A DNA stretch of 64,000 nt. Origin: Larimichthys crocea. Taxonomy: Eukaryota > Chordata > Actinopteri > Sciaenidae. Below the pieces are notes generated by a model, which saw only the letters and a list, made by a program, of their open reading frames with translations, did not search any database and was not told the DNA's origin. Below are positions 55,078 through 64,000 of this stretch, one piece after another (within the stretch, counting starts at the first letter, position 1; every line of letters starts with the position of its first letter). A program made the translations under genes and the position numbers. The DNA lies in assembly GCF_000972845.2 (NCBI RefSeq), contig NC_040021.1:8289291-8353290 (forward strand). The letters run 5' to 3'.

Positions 55078-55930
55078 CGACAGTAGGGTCACGGCGCAGT
55101 GAAAGTGTCCAGACAGCTCACTTTAACACTTTTTATTGGGGATCCTTGAGTCTTTACGGGGCTAATGTCTGAAAATGATACGTATCATTTTGGGATCAAA
55201 TGGTTTTATTGCCATTACAGCTCCAGGAAATTACAGAGCACTTCCAGAACATAAAAAATGATATACGAACACGAGCAGAGTTTAACAGCAGCAAGTTTAA
55301 AACTACAAAAAAAAAGAAGCTTAGGTGAATGAAGTAACACTTTCTTCCTCATTACCACTCCTGGAGGTGTGCGTAAGTCTCAAAACGCCCAGCGGTGCCG
55401 GTCGGTGACCTACAACGGAAGCTCCAAAACTGTTTGTAAGCACGACGAGGACGTGAAAAAACAGGACGATGATGAGAAAGAGCATGTGTGCTCAGCAAGA
55501 CACTCCCCGGGATGTAAAGATATTCTATTACTAACCAGCCTGAATCCCCAAGTTGATGTGCAGCTGGCGGTGCAGAGGTGCCAGAGAGAGGAAGGGGAAG
55601 CGCTGGCACAGTTGGGGCTCAACTAGATTTCCCTGTATTGAAGTAGAAAGCAACAGGGAAGTGATATAATCCTCCTCTGGACAACGGCCAACATCTTCCA
55701 TCCTGTGAACAATACCTCCGACACCTTTGTGCGCTGTGCGTACAGTGTGTATCTGTCAGTGTCTTCCCTTGTAACAAGTGCAGGGATCCTGGGTTTATAT
55801 AAGAGAGATGAGGTATCATTTGGGAGATGATGGGCGACATTGGTGGGGGGGGGGGACCCCAAGGGATTGGGCTGCATTCCAGCACTTTTTCCTCCTACTC
55901 TTCCCTCCTCCTCCGCTAAGTCCCCCCCCT
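55078..55930. other. Non-coding; unexplained open block 55369-55626
   Basis: Both strands are open over about 85 codons between 55369 and 55626, with no ATG start on plus (GTG only). The plus translation is charged (KHDEDVKKQDDDEKEHVC) and matches nothing I know. A GTGCGTAAGT donor-like site precedes it. A run of 12-13 G lies at 55845-55856. No gene called. Confidence 0.35.
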
Positions 55931-55931
55931 C

Positions 55932-55953
55932 CACACACACACACACACACACA
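55932..55953. repeat. (CA)n microsatellite
   Basis: Uninterrupted CA run. Confidence 0.95.
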
Positions 55954-56088
55954 AAACCTCCCCCGGGCCAGCACGCGACAGGTGCTGACTTAAGAGCCCC
56001 TCTCCTTCCTCCTCACACGTCCACTTATGCCCATTACAACATCCACTGCCACCATGCTACCACTGCCCAGACCCAGTCCTCTTCTGAA

Positions 56089-56141
56089 CACACACACACA
56101 CAGACACACACTCTCTCTCTCTCACACACACACACACACAA
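56089..56141. repeat. Compound (CA)n(CT)n(CA)n microsatellite
   Basis: CA, CT and CA blocks in succession. Confidence 0.9.
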
Positions 56142-56880
56142 ACGCTTAAAGCACATACTTGTGCTGCATGAAAGTATGTTTCAATAACCCAACCTAAACA
56201 CACCCACCCATCCTCCTATAGCCAGCTGTTGTGAGACTGCTGGATTGATGAGTTCTGCATTGCAGATGAATTCATACGTACTTACATATAATATTCCATA
56301 TTTTTTCCTCTTTGGGGTGGTTGTTGTAGAAGGAAAAACTAAATATTTAAGTCATCAGCGTGTCATTTTTTGCTCTCAATTTAACAAGTGAATGATAAAA
56401 GCGGAACATCTTCGCCCTCCCGTGTTCTCGTGCGTAATATAAATGGTAGATTAATAATAATCAGTGATTAAAATGTGCATTTGTTTCCTTACTTTGACAT
56501 TTGTGTGTGTGTATTTAAGCATACTGTGTATGTTTCATTCGTTTCTGCATTATTGCTGATTCCTCCTTCACTTCCTTTCTTTCCTCCCTTGTTCCCTTTC
56601 CTTTTGTATTCTCACCTCATCTGTCTTCATATCATCCTCTTGTCTGTGTTTTTTCTAGATTTGTCTCTCTCTCTTTGTCTCTCTGCTTTACTTTTTCATA
56701 AATCCCCCACCTAAATCCCTCAAGGTCCCGCTCGCAGCATCCTATTGTGTCTCTCTCCATCTTTCTCACTTACTTCATCATTCCATACATTACCTCGTCC
56801 GGCTCCTTCTCTCTGCATTAAATTTTCCCTCCCCTCCTTTTTGTTTCCTTTTTTTTCCGCAGTGTCTCTCTCCTTCCCCT
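56142..56880. other. Non-coding, pyrimidine-rich
   Basis: 56240-56460 AT-rich unique; 56560-56880 strongly pyrimidine rich on plus. Frames of 79 and 114 codons are Ser/Leu/Phe-rich by composition. Confidence 0.45.
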
Positions 56881-56881
56881 C

Positions 56882-56882
56882 C

Positions 56883-56920
<38 letters not shown>
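56882..56920. repeat. (CT)n microsatellite
   Basis: CT run with one TTC interruption. Confidence 0.95.
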
Positions 56921-56923
<3 letters not shown>

Positions 56924-57020
56924 CCTTGTGTCTATTGGTGTTAGTCAGTGCCAGACTGTTGTAGAAAGGGAGAGAGCGAGCGTTGCAGACTCCAGGCGGT
57001 TGGTGTTCCTGCCAGCCGTT

Positions 57021-57021
57021 A

Positions 57022-57069
<48 letters not shown>

Positions 57070-57079
57070 CACACACACA
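57021..57079. repeat. Compound (AC)n(AT)n(AC)n microsatellite
   Basis: AC block, a central AT block (ATATATATATAT) and a second AC block. Confidence 0.95.
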
Positions 57080-57640
57080 GAGTCAATGAGGACAATGTGT
57101 CTGGGCTGAGAGAGGGGAGAAAAAAAAACACATGCTGCGCTGCCACCCTGAGGCGACTAGGGGTATAGCTGCAGCGGGGGTCATTGAGGGGAGACAGGGG
57201 AGGATGATGAAATACTGGCAGCTTTTCAGTAACGACTGAACCCAGCCGGAGCTGCAGTGGGCGGGGTGAGCTGCTGTGAGCTCATTGCTGCTGCTGCTGC
57301 CACTAGCTCACGGCCACAACAGCTATTATGCAAGAGAAAGACGGGAAGGGAGGGAGGAGAGGAGAGGAGAGGAGAGGAGAGGAGAGGGGTGCGAACAACA
57401 GGAGGTTCAGTGAGGATAGTGCACTCGGCGAGATGATGTACAGAATGTCATCAGCGCCGGCGCCTTAAATCCCACCGACACATACATGCAGACGTGGTTT
57501 GTCACAGCTCCTTTGTCTCAGAAAGTGTTGACTCCTTTCTGTAGGCGGCATACCAGCGAAGAGTACTGAGCTTTTTTTTTTCCCCCTTTCTGCCCCGAAC
57601 AGTAATCATCACAAAGACAAATGGTGATGTCCTCAGGCAC
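57080..57640. other. Non-coding with simple repeats
   Basis: Contains (TGC)n at about 57286-57301, a (GGAGA)n tract and a GC-rich patch (57430-57480, GCGCCGGCGCC). No gene recognised. Confidence 0.45.
57353..57388. repeat. (GGAGA)n pentanucleotide repeat
   Basis: About seven GGAGA units. Confidence 0.95.
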
Positions 57641-58085
57641 AGCAAGGACCTTTAGCAGATAAATGGCTTTAATTAATCTCGTTGAACATAGCTCAGAGAT
57701 ATGTTCATCGATGAAATATGATGAGAACATCCTTAGTTTAAATAGATATGCAAATAGTCAACTGCGAGGCAAATTCATTCAAATCTGGATTGTTTTCTTT
57801 ACAGAGTGCAGGTTCAATGGGGGACAATTCATTGCATGCAACCGAACGGGCAAAGGGACTCTTAGGAAAACACAGGGTGACCCAGAGACAGGGCAGCGCG
57901 CATCATTTAAAGGTGCAATGCTGAAGTGGCAATATTAACACGTTTCTACGCCGCAGCTTCCCCACTCAATATTCATTTTTTTAAAAAAGGAGTGATGGAG
58001 ATGAGGTGAGCAAACACACCGTTAGGGTGCTGTTACACAACGCTCAATGATGGAGGCTGACCCGGCAGCACTCGTTTACAGTTTG
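57641..58085. other. Strong candidate CNE with POU octamer
   Basis: Complex sequence: AATGGCTTTAATTAATC, 'catcgatgaaatatgatgag', octamer ATGCAAAT at 57748-57755, 'caaattcattcaaatctgga', 'ggggacaattcattgcatgc', 'atcatttaaaggtgcaatgc'. The plus frame 57663-57938 (91 codons) covers it but has no known domain. A consensus-like splice acceptor (TTTTCTTTACAG) ends at 57804. Confidence 0.4.
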
Positions 58086-58635
58086 TTCTCTCTCAGGCGC
58101 TCTGAGAAATGTGCACGCTCTATTTCTTTTTTTTTGTGTTTTTTATTAGATAATGAATAAAAAGCTAAAATAAAAAAGTGAAAAGTGAGCTCACTGCAAT
58201 TCTGAATGCGATGCATGAAAAATGAATTCGCCCTGACCTCGGAGTCTGCTGCTTTGCTGTCTCGTTTGACTTTGTTTGTGCTTACTCTTCATTTCTATGT
58301 CACTCCACTTTGCTCTGTGCCACCCCAACCTCCCCCCCGTCCCCTGCACACACACACCTGCTATATTGAACACTAAGGTGACCTTCAGGACGTCATTTCT
58401 GTTTCCTTACCTTACCGGCACGACAAGAGATGCAAGCAATACCTTTTTCATATTTAATATCGTGTCAAAGCTTTACAAGCATTTATTTTATTTTATTTTT
58501 TTGCACAATGCGCAGACTTCTGGAGTTTGTTTTCAGCCTTCAAATCTTGTTACGTCTCACACAGGTGTCAAGTCAGCTTTGTGTTTGTGTTTGTGTCAGC
58601 ACCTTCCCGGAGCCCTGTCCGTCCAATCAGCGCAC
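58086..58635. other. Non-coding, no gene seen
   Basis: T-run and A/T-rich sequence near 58125-58180. The 151-codon plus frame (58276-58731) has no recognisable domain. Confidence 0.4.
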
Positions 58636-59620
58636 ACCCCATCAGGAGCATGGGAAAAATCGGTGATGAATATGAACCTCAAAGCGCCATCAATTAGAAG
58701 ACAATCAAGGACTGCGAGGACAAAAGGGTAAAAAGACAAGAAAGGAGAAACATTTTTCTTTTCACGGCCATCTGAGAAGACGGTTTAGCTGTGGAAGGTT
58801 TCATGGAATTGAGGCCGACAGGCTTCTTCGAGCCCAGTGGGGTACTTATAATTTGTTGGGGGAGTAAGGGAGGGAGGGAGTTGAAGAACAAAGGCATTGT
58901 CCGTGTTGCACTAGAAGCCTGGGCTGCCGCCGCTGCCTGCCCGAAGATTGTTAGTAGTAATTTGCTTTATGTTGAGTGGAAGCGAGATCAGGAATGAAGT
59001 GAGGCGTGAGTTAAACCCTCTGTGGGGATCACATGCCCTTATCAGTCTCCAATCACAGCTCCATCAGCGAGGGTTACATAACCCCTTGGTACACTGTCAC
59101 AGCGACCACCCAGGGCTGGTTGTGCACCTCTGCCAAGTTGGTGAGAACACAAGCAACCGGCATCATATACAGTAACCTGACAGAAGCAACATGCGCGCTT
59201 GATCGGTACACGAGATCAATATGTTGCGCAGGGGTCAGACTTCTTTCTCGGCCGCTTCTCCTGCGATGCTCAAATTACTTATTCGTTTTTACCGTAGCAG
59301 CATGACTACGAGGATTGATTACGCCTGGTTGTGATCAATAGCAGACAAACAATTGTCTCGGCGTGGCGGGAGCCAAGCAAAAACCCTTAATCCATGGTTC
59401 AGTTAGGACGAGCTCACGTGAAATACAAAATTCATTCACAAAGAGATCAATAATTGACAGTTTGTCCACATGTGTCTCGTTAACTGACATCCTCTGGCTT
59501 CATTCGGCATGACAGCGGTATTGACAGCGCCCAGGGAAGAAAGAGACGGGGAGAGCGAGATGGAAGAGAGCAAGCAAAACAAAAATTAGACACAGCTAAT
59601 GCAGCAGGACAGTAGCTTTG
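58636..59620. other. Long candidate CNE cluster
   Basis: Almost 1 kb with hardly any simple repeat. Successive complex blocks: 'ggtgatgaatatgaacctca' with GCCATCAATTAG, 'gattgttagtagtaatttgc', GGTTACATAACCCC, 'gatcggtacacgagatcaat', 'gtagcagcatgactacgagg' with ATTGATTACGCC, ACAAACAATTGTC (SOX/FOX-like), 'agagatcaataattgacagt' (PBX/MEIS-like TTGACAG). Short opposed frames only. Best enhancer-cluster candidate by length. Confidence 0.45.
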
Positions 59621-60120
59621 TGCTAGTCATTGTGCTGTCCACTGTGTGATAGCTTCCCTCAAGCCTCCGTGCCCTTCGTTGGCTGTAATTTGCTGTTGTC
59701 ACAATGGGTTTATATCAAGACTGCTCTACAGGCCACATCATACGAAAAAGGCTTCTACGGTTTCCCTGTGCTTTCCCGTGGCTCCTGGTCAGAGGCCCAG
59801 CAGAGGGGCTCCACAGTTGAGGCAGCCCAGGGTGACAGTTCTCAGTTTGGGGAGGGCGGCTTGGTGGGGTCCTGGAGCCCTCCGAAGGTTCTCAAGCCAG
59901 GGCCCCGTGTACAGACAGCTGTGAGGGGGGCCCGAGGACAAGAGGTGGAGGGCCAGCGGAGAGGAAGCGCATTTTTCGTTGAAGGGTGTATTGTCACCAC
60001 CCATCATCTCTCATTGCCCCATTGAGAGTTGAGGGGCTCGACTCACATTTTTCTTTTCAATTGCTTTCCTCCCTTCTCCTATATCACAGGAGAACTTCGC
60101 AGATGCATGAGAATCTGTGT
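59621..60120. other. Candidate CNE, GC-rich
   Basis: Complex GC-rich block continuing from the left neighbour. Frames of 131 and 92 codons on plus and 72 on minus overlap in different registers, without domains. Confidence 0.35.
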
Positions 60121-60599
60121 TGCAGCCCTGAAATTACCAGAATCCACACACACACACAGCAGCCACTCTAAACGCTCTCATCGAATGCATCTATTAACTT
60201 CATATTTGAAGAATCGGGGCCTCTTAGGACTCTCCTCTGTCTCCAAACACTTCAGCCTCATCACTGATATTGCTGGACAGACACATTTAGACACGGCGGT
60301 TGTTTCTCTCGGATCCCATCGGCTTTCATCTTCCATTTTCCTCCTCCACCGCGATTGATATTTACATTACATTACCGGTGAAACACACATGCACGAGGGA
60401 GCCTATGCGCATATACACCCCATCACAGAGTGGTACTGACACTTCCCAGAGGGGTCTTATTGGCGGAAGACATCCTGCACATCAGACCACAGGGTCGTCA
60501 TTATTAGTGCACTATATGGTGAAGAGCAGACTCCACATCACTCAACTTGGACAGGAAGAGGGGATATATGTGTGTGTGTGCCAATGCGAAGAGGGATTA
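60121..60599. other. Non-coding, no gene seen
   Basis: Unique sequence; frames of 109 and 111 codons unrecognised. Short CA run near 60148 and GT run near 60570. Confidence 0.4.
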
Positions 60600-60800
60600 A
60601 GAGACCAAGGTTGGAGAGAGAGAGAGGGGGGGTGAGAAAAAAAAAAGAAGAAAAAAAAAAGAAGAAATACGACAGTGAAAACAAAAGAAACAAAGACAAA
60701 GGCAGAAACGGGGCAACAAAGAAAGGTAGGTTGCAAGACAAAGGCACAAAGGGAGTAGGGGGTGAGACAGACACAGAGAGAGAGACAGACAAAGGGAGAT
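60600..60800. repeat. Purine-rich tract
   Basis: Plus strand almost entirely A/G-rich: GAGAGAGAGAGGGGGG, then two A10-type runs separated by GAAG, then AAAG-type sequence and (GA)n. Frames over it are Lys/Arg- or Phe/Leu-rich artefacts. Confidence 0.7.
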
Positions 60801-60907
60801 GATCCACTACCTATGCAGACTACAGCAGGAAAATACGTCTGGCCTCCCCTCCCCGAGCAGAGCCAGAGCGCGCCAGGCTATTACTGTAATGAGTGCAACC
60901 GCCGGAG

Positions 60908-60915
60908 TGACGTCA
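60908..60915. promoter_or_regulatory. CRE palindrome outside repeats
   Basis: Perfect TGACGTCA in 'ccggagtgacgtcatgtatc', not part of R1. Confidence 0.4.
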
Positions 60916-61275
60916 TGTATCTATAGCATTACTGCATGCGCCAATGTATAGGACAAAGAGAGCGAGGGAGCAAAGGCGAGGAGGAAACAGAGGGAGGCGG
61001 TGAACAACAGAGTAGGTGGATGGAGATGGGAGGAGGGGGGGGTTGGAGGACGAGAGGAGAGGAGAGGGTGATATAAATAAATAAGAGACATAAAGGGTTA
61101 AAGACAAAGACAACAACGATGGGAAATTAATTTGGAGTAGGCCCCTCCCTCGTTTGACTCGCCCGGCCTTTGTTACATCTGCAGGTGGAAAAATCATCTT
61201 CAACACATATTAGATAACAGCACCCACCCCCTCCTCCACTACCACCACCACCTCCTCCTCCTTCCTCTCCTCCAT

Positions 61276-61294
61276 CACACACACACACACACAC
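61276..61294. repeat. (CA)n microsatellite
   Basis: Uninterrupted CA run. Confidence 0.95.
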
Positions 61295-61369
61295 ATTCAA
61301 TTCCCCTCCACAGTCCAGTTCACAAAAACAATAAAACACTTATTGCACACATATGCATGTTGGTTGCTC

Positions 61370-61665
61370 CTCTACCCGACTTGATTAGGATAATGAAGGC
61401 GGTGACAAAAGGGGGGCCGCCAATTATCTGGTTCTTTAATCCTAATTGGCCCGAGATCACTATCACTTCTCTAATCTGATGCACAATGCTTCCAAACCGG
61501 AGGCGCACCATTTCCAGAAAAAAGAAATCTTGTGCTTGTCGTGCCTTGTGCTGGAAATCGTGTGACAATCAAGCTTATCCTGTATTCATGTATGGAAGGT
61601 AATTGAGGCGCTTGCTTGCGCACATTCCCACAGTTCCGCGCATTGACAACTGGGGACTGCCCAGT
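61370..61665. other. Strong candidate CNE
   Basis: Complex block: CTTGATTAGGATAATGAAGG, 'gggccgccaattatctggtt', TTTAATCCTAATTGGCCC, 'ctctaatctgatgcacaatg', 'gcacattcccacagttccgc'. Dense ATTA/TAAT, GGATAA and CCTAATTGG sites with CpGs and no simple repeats. Confidence 0.45.
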
Positions 61666-61689
61666 GCAACCAGCCTACATTTATTGGCC

Positions 61690-61747
61690 ACTAAGCAACT
61701 CTGAGCAGCTGGTGGTTAAGTACCTTGTTCAAGGGCACCTTGGTGGT
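61690..61747 (-). mobile_element. SINE-like fragment, same family as 24866
   Basis: 'ggttaagtaccttgttcaag' plus GGCACCTTGG matches the plus-strand left part of the repeat at 24866-25010 ('aagttgctcagtggcacc'); orientation assigned by that comparison. The tRNA-like end is absent. Confidence 0.5.
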
Positions 61748-61748
61748 G

Positions 61749-61882
61749 CACTGCAAAAGAAATCATCTCCTAAAACAAGAAAAACAGACAGAAAGTCATC
61801 ATATTAGTTATTATTAATAGATATCTGAAGGTTTATTAATGCAAAACGTACTTGGAAATTAGATATTTACTTTTTTGCAGTT
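61749..61882. mobile_element. MITE with CACTGCAAAA ends
   Basis: Left end CACTGCAAAAGAAA and right end CTTTTTTGCAGT are imperfect terminal inverted repeats about 130 bp apart. The interior has 'cctaaaacaagaaaaaca' and 'acttggaaattagatattta', like a widespread fish MITE (hAT-type) as remembered. It sits directly against the SINE-like fragment. Confidence 0.6.
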
Positions 61883-62042
61883 CATACTACACTAAAAAAA
61901 GACGTTGCACACATGTAGCGTCCACCGTTAAGAGTTATGATCAATGTCCATGTTGGCAGTTGAAACACAAGCTCCTTGGCTGAAGTATATCACTGATGTT
62001 TCCAGAGCACAAAGACAGAGAGGCTCTTTATTTTAGGCAGGC

Positions 62043-62058
62043 ATGGCAGGGGGCGACC
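62043..62058 (+). promoter_or_regulatory. CTCF-like core
   Basis: ATGGCAGGGGGCGACC resembles the CTCF core (..CAGGGGGCGCC) with a mismatch near the end. One site by eye; weak. Confidence 0.3.
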
Positions 62059-62206
62059 TGAGGAGCTATGAAACAGGGGGCCTCTTGAGTGCGACCACCC
62101 CAAAGACAGTCCGCCCTGACACTGTGAGAGCCGCACAGGAATTTACCGTGACAGCGGAAACAGCCTCTCCTTAGGTGGACGTTCATAAAGACAGAGTCAG
62201 GGCGCG

Positions 62207-62230
62207 CACACACACACACACACACACACA
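62207..62230. repeat. (CA)n microsatellite
   Basis: CA run ending in TATATA. Confidence 0.95.
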
Positions 62231-62330
62231 TATATCCAGACCTTGGCAGTGAACCCTGCCAAAGCTCACCTCCCTGTAACCTTGATGGTGGGGTTCTAGG
62301 AAAATGTACGCCTTTCCTCACCTTTTGATC

Positions 62331-63240
62331 CTCAAAATGTTCTCAGCCTCGCTTGTACAGGGCAGCCCTGTCAACACAGTGTCAGATTAACGCTCACATT
62401 AGCATATTACTCAAAGAGCAAATCTGTACGTTAATTATTAAATCTGAAGTATACCTTTCTGCAACTTTCAGCGTCTAACCGGGCTATTTTGAAGTTGAGT
62501 TGAATGTTTATGTATGAGTGCAACTAGTTGGTTCATAGAAGCCTTGTTTCCCCCGAGGGCGTAATTAGTGGGGGAGAAACACTTCCTGTTACAAGAACAA
62601 GTATTTCAAAAGTCGTGGTGCTGAGGCCTTGGTATGGACCCAGACAGCGCCGTTTACATCATGGGTACCGTTTCTTTGTTGAGATTCCAAAAAAATGTCA
62701 CATGGTAAAAACGAAACCAAGGGAGCCATTATAACATCCAGTCCTCGTCGTCAAGCTAAAGACTGGGGTAGCAACCAGGGCAGGCCTGTGCTTGATCAGC
62801 AGGGCCCCCCCTTAAGCAGGCGTCCAACCAGAGCCAACCTGGTTGTGCATTAGTAACCAACTCGATCTACTGTACCTGAGGGCAGAACCATTCCTTGGTT
62901 CCGATCCAAGATCAATCAGAGAGGCATGCCTGTGAACAAAGTCTGAACTCCTGTGACCCGCGCAGCGCAGGATGAAACAACATGCATCCTGGCTCTACTT
63001 CCAGGTATTTCCGGAGTGCACCTTGGGCCTATTTCACAGTGAACCCGCGTATCGGCTTTCAAACTGAAAGTAAGTGAATTTGCGTGCATGAGCGCACGTG
63101 TGTGTGTGTTTGCGTGCACGCGCACACGTCTACGTATGTACTATCCGTACGTATATGCACGTGTGTCGCTAACATGTGTTTCTGATGAGTCAATATAGAT
63201 CTGCATTTCAAATAAAGATAATGGGAAGCAGAGCAAGAGT
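62331..63240. other. Non-coding, possible CNE patches
   Basis: 62380-62530 has 'taacgctcacattagcatat' and 'acgttaattattaaatctga'. The rest is unique, with an alternating GTGTGT/GCGTGC purine-pyrimidine patch at 63095-63175. No gene. Confidence 0.35.
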
Positions 63241-63242
63241 GA

Positions 63243-63316
63243 ATGAAAGGGAAAGGGGGGGACGGGGGGGGGGTGGAGTAGTGGTATCTATAGGTGGGGA
63301 GGAGGGGGGGGGGGCG
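63243..63316 (+). repeat. G-run cluster
   Basis: G runs of 7, 11 and 12 bases within 75 bp on plus. Multiple potential quadruplexes. Confidence 0.8.
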
Positions 63317-63465
63317 ACATTCCTGAGGACTGATGTCAGGTAATTAAAAATATCCCCGGCTGCTTGGAGGGGGTCCAAGGAGCTGACACCACCGCTCAGT
63401 CAGGGGCTCGCTGCTGATCCATAAGCGCTCACTCACGGCCATTATCGTTCCTGTGTGTGGTTCAA
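63317..63465. other. Candidate CNE between G and C tracts
   Basis: 150 bp complex block: 'gatgtcaggtaattaaaaat', 'tgatccataagcgctcactc' and GGCCATTATCG. Confidence 0.35.
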
Positions 63466-63523
63466 CCCCCCACACCCCCCCCGCCCTCTCTCCCCCTACA
63501 CCCCCACCCCCCCCCCCCCCCGC
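63466..63523 (-). repeat. C-run cluster (G-runs on minus)
   Basis: C runs of up to about 14 bases. Complementary in type to the G-run cluster 150 bp upstream. Frames here are Pro-rich artefacts. Confidence 0.8.
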
Positions 63524-64000
63524 CACCGTGCCTCCCTGCCTTTACCCCTCTAGCAACACCAGCCAGAGAGAGAAAGCTGTCAAAGAGCCGGGATCAAACC
63601 TCCAATCAAACGCTGGCTGTCACACACCCAGGTGATGATTAATGGCTTGTATTCTCTGACCCAGAGAAGAAAGGAGAACAGAGAGTGAGCTACAGATGGG
63701 AGTTTTCAACTCATTACAAAAAGCACGGTAACATGTGTTGAGAAGACCAGGCATCCTCCGCGTGTTCGTGCAGCCCAGCAACTGGCACTGGCGGGCAATT
63801 ACGGCGCTGAGAGATGAAAGCTTCGCTCCATTAAGAAAGCAAGCTTGTCCATGTTTTCTTCACTTCCGGGCGAATTAACAAATTAGATAAGAGTGCTTCG
63901 CTCTTCACCTGTGTGTCTCGCACACTCCCGTACAGACTGCCAGAGGTGTTTGCCTTCTCTTTCTCACACACTCTCGCACTCACAGTAAGGGTCTCGCCAC
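63524..64000. other. Candidate CNE to window end
   Basis: Complex sequence with AGGTGATGATTAATGGC (63630), 'gggcaattacggcgctgaga', CTCCATTAAGAAAGC and 'gaattaacaaattagataag'. No open frame of note. Confidence 0.4.

Larger units (their letters stand above)
60801..61365. other. Non-coding with CRE and simple repeats
   Basis: 60840-60945 is complex with a CRE; 60955-61075 purine rich; 61205-61275 CTCC/CCACC-rich, then a CA tract. No gene. Confidence 0.4.
61890..62330. other. Non-coding, no gene seen
   Basis: Unique sequence with a CA tract; 97-codon minus frame crosses that tract. Confidence 0.45.

Noticed and set aside
55369..55626. Bidirectionally open 85-codon block
   Set aside because: No ATG, no family match; kept only as a described region.

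Overview
This 64 kb window looks like a non-coding stretch (intergenic desert or very large intron) from a ray-finned fish, most likely a percomorph teleost. The evidence is the repeat content, recognised from memory of fish genomes rather than by a database search: several short interspersed families common in percomorphs, a tRNA-derived SINE whose body continues into a 'ttgcagcatgtcatt' segment, non-LTR retrotransposon fragments of fish type, hAT-like fragments, and very many (CA/GT)n microsatellites. I found no protein-coding gene, no functional tRNA or rRNA gene, no CRISPR array and nothing prokaryotic. The longest open frames (188, 176, 170 and 162 codons) are about what chance gives in 128 kb of two-strand sequence, and many shorter ones simply read through CA, CT or GA repeats.

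Layout. 1-8.6 kb: mostly unique sequence with candidate conserved non-coding elements (CNEs), two identical perfect DR1 nuclear-receptor motifs (1838, 3756) and two degraded element remnants (5.8-6.1 kb). 8.6-18.1 kb: the 3' part of a minus-strand LINE (10.9-11.4 kb), a purine-rich domain (11.8-12.7 kb), a near-perfect 49-bp inverted repeat (13.2 kb), a compound CT/CA tract, a tRNA-derived SINE (14.97 kb) and local repeat clusters. 18.5-32 kb: AT-rich, homeodomain-motif-rich candidate enhancers, the first full copy of an interspersed family here called R1 (19.5 kb), and a SINE abutting an L2-like LINE 3' end (24.9-25.5 kb). 32-48 kb: a hAT-like fragment joined to R1, more R1 and R2 copies, a cluster of four CAGCTGAC motifs (45.6 kb), and a 10-N assembly gap (47696-47705) flanked by two near-identical copies of the same sequence. 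48-64 kb: microsatellites, a short CpG-dense patch (50.1 kb), an internally deleted LINE (53.2 kb), and a run of long unique candidate CNEs (53.9-54.4, 57.6-60.1, 61.4-61.7, 62.3-63.9 kb).

Reading of the window. With no exons there is no pathway to reconstruct. The plausible biology is cis-regulatory: a landscape of candidate enhancers with an apparent excess of DR1 motifs, CRE palindromes carried by a dispersed repeat, and other motif clusters. All CNE calls rest on sequence texture (complex, repeat-free, dense in known motif types) and not on alignment, so they carry low to moderate confidence. I could not name the neighbouring genes.
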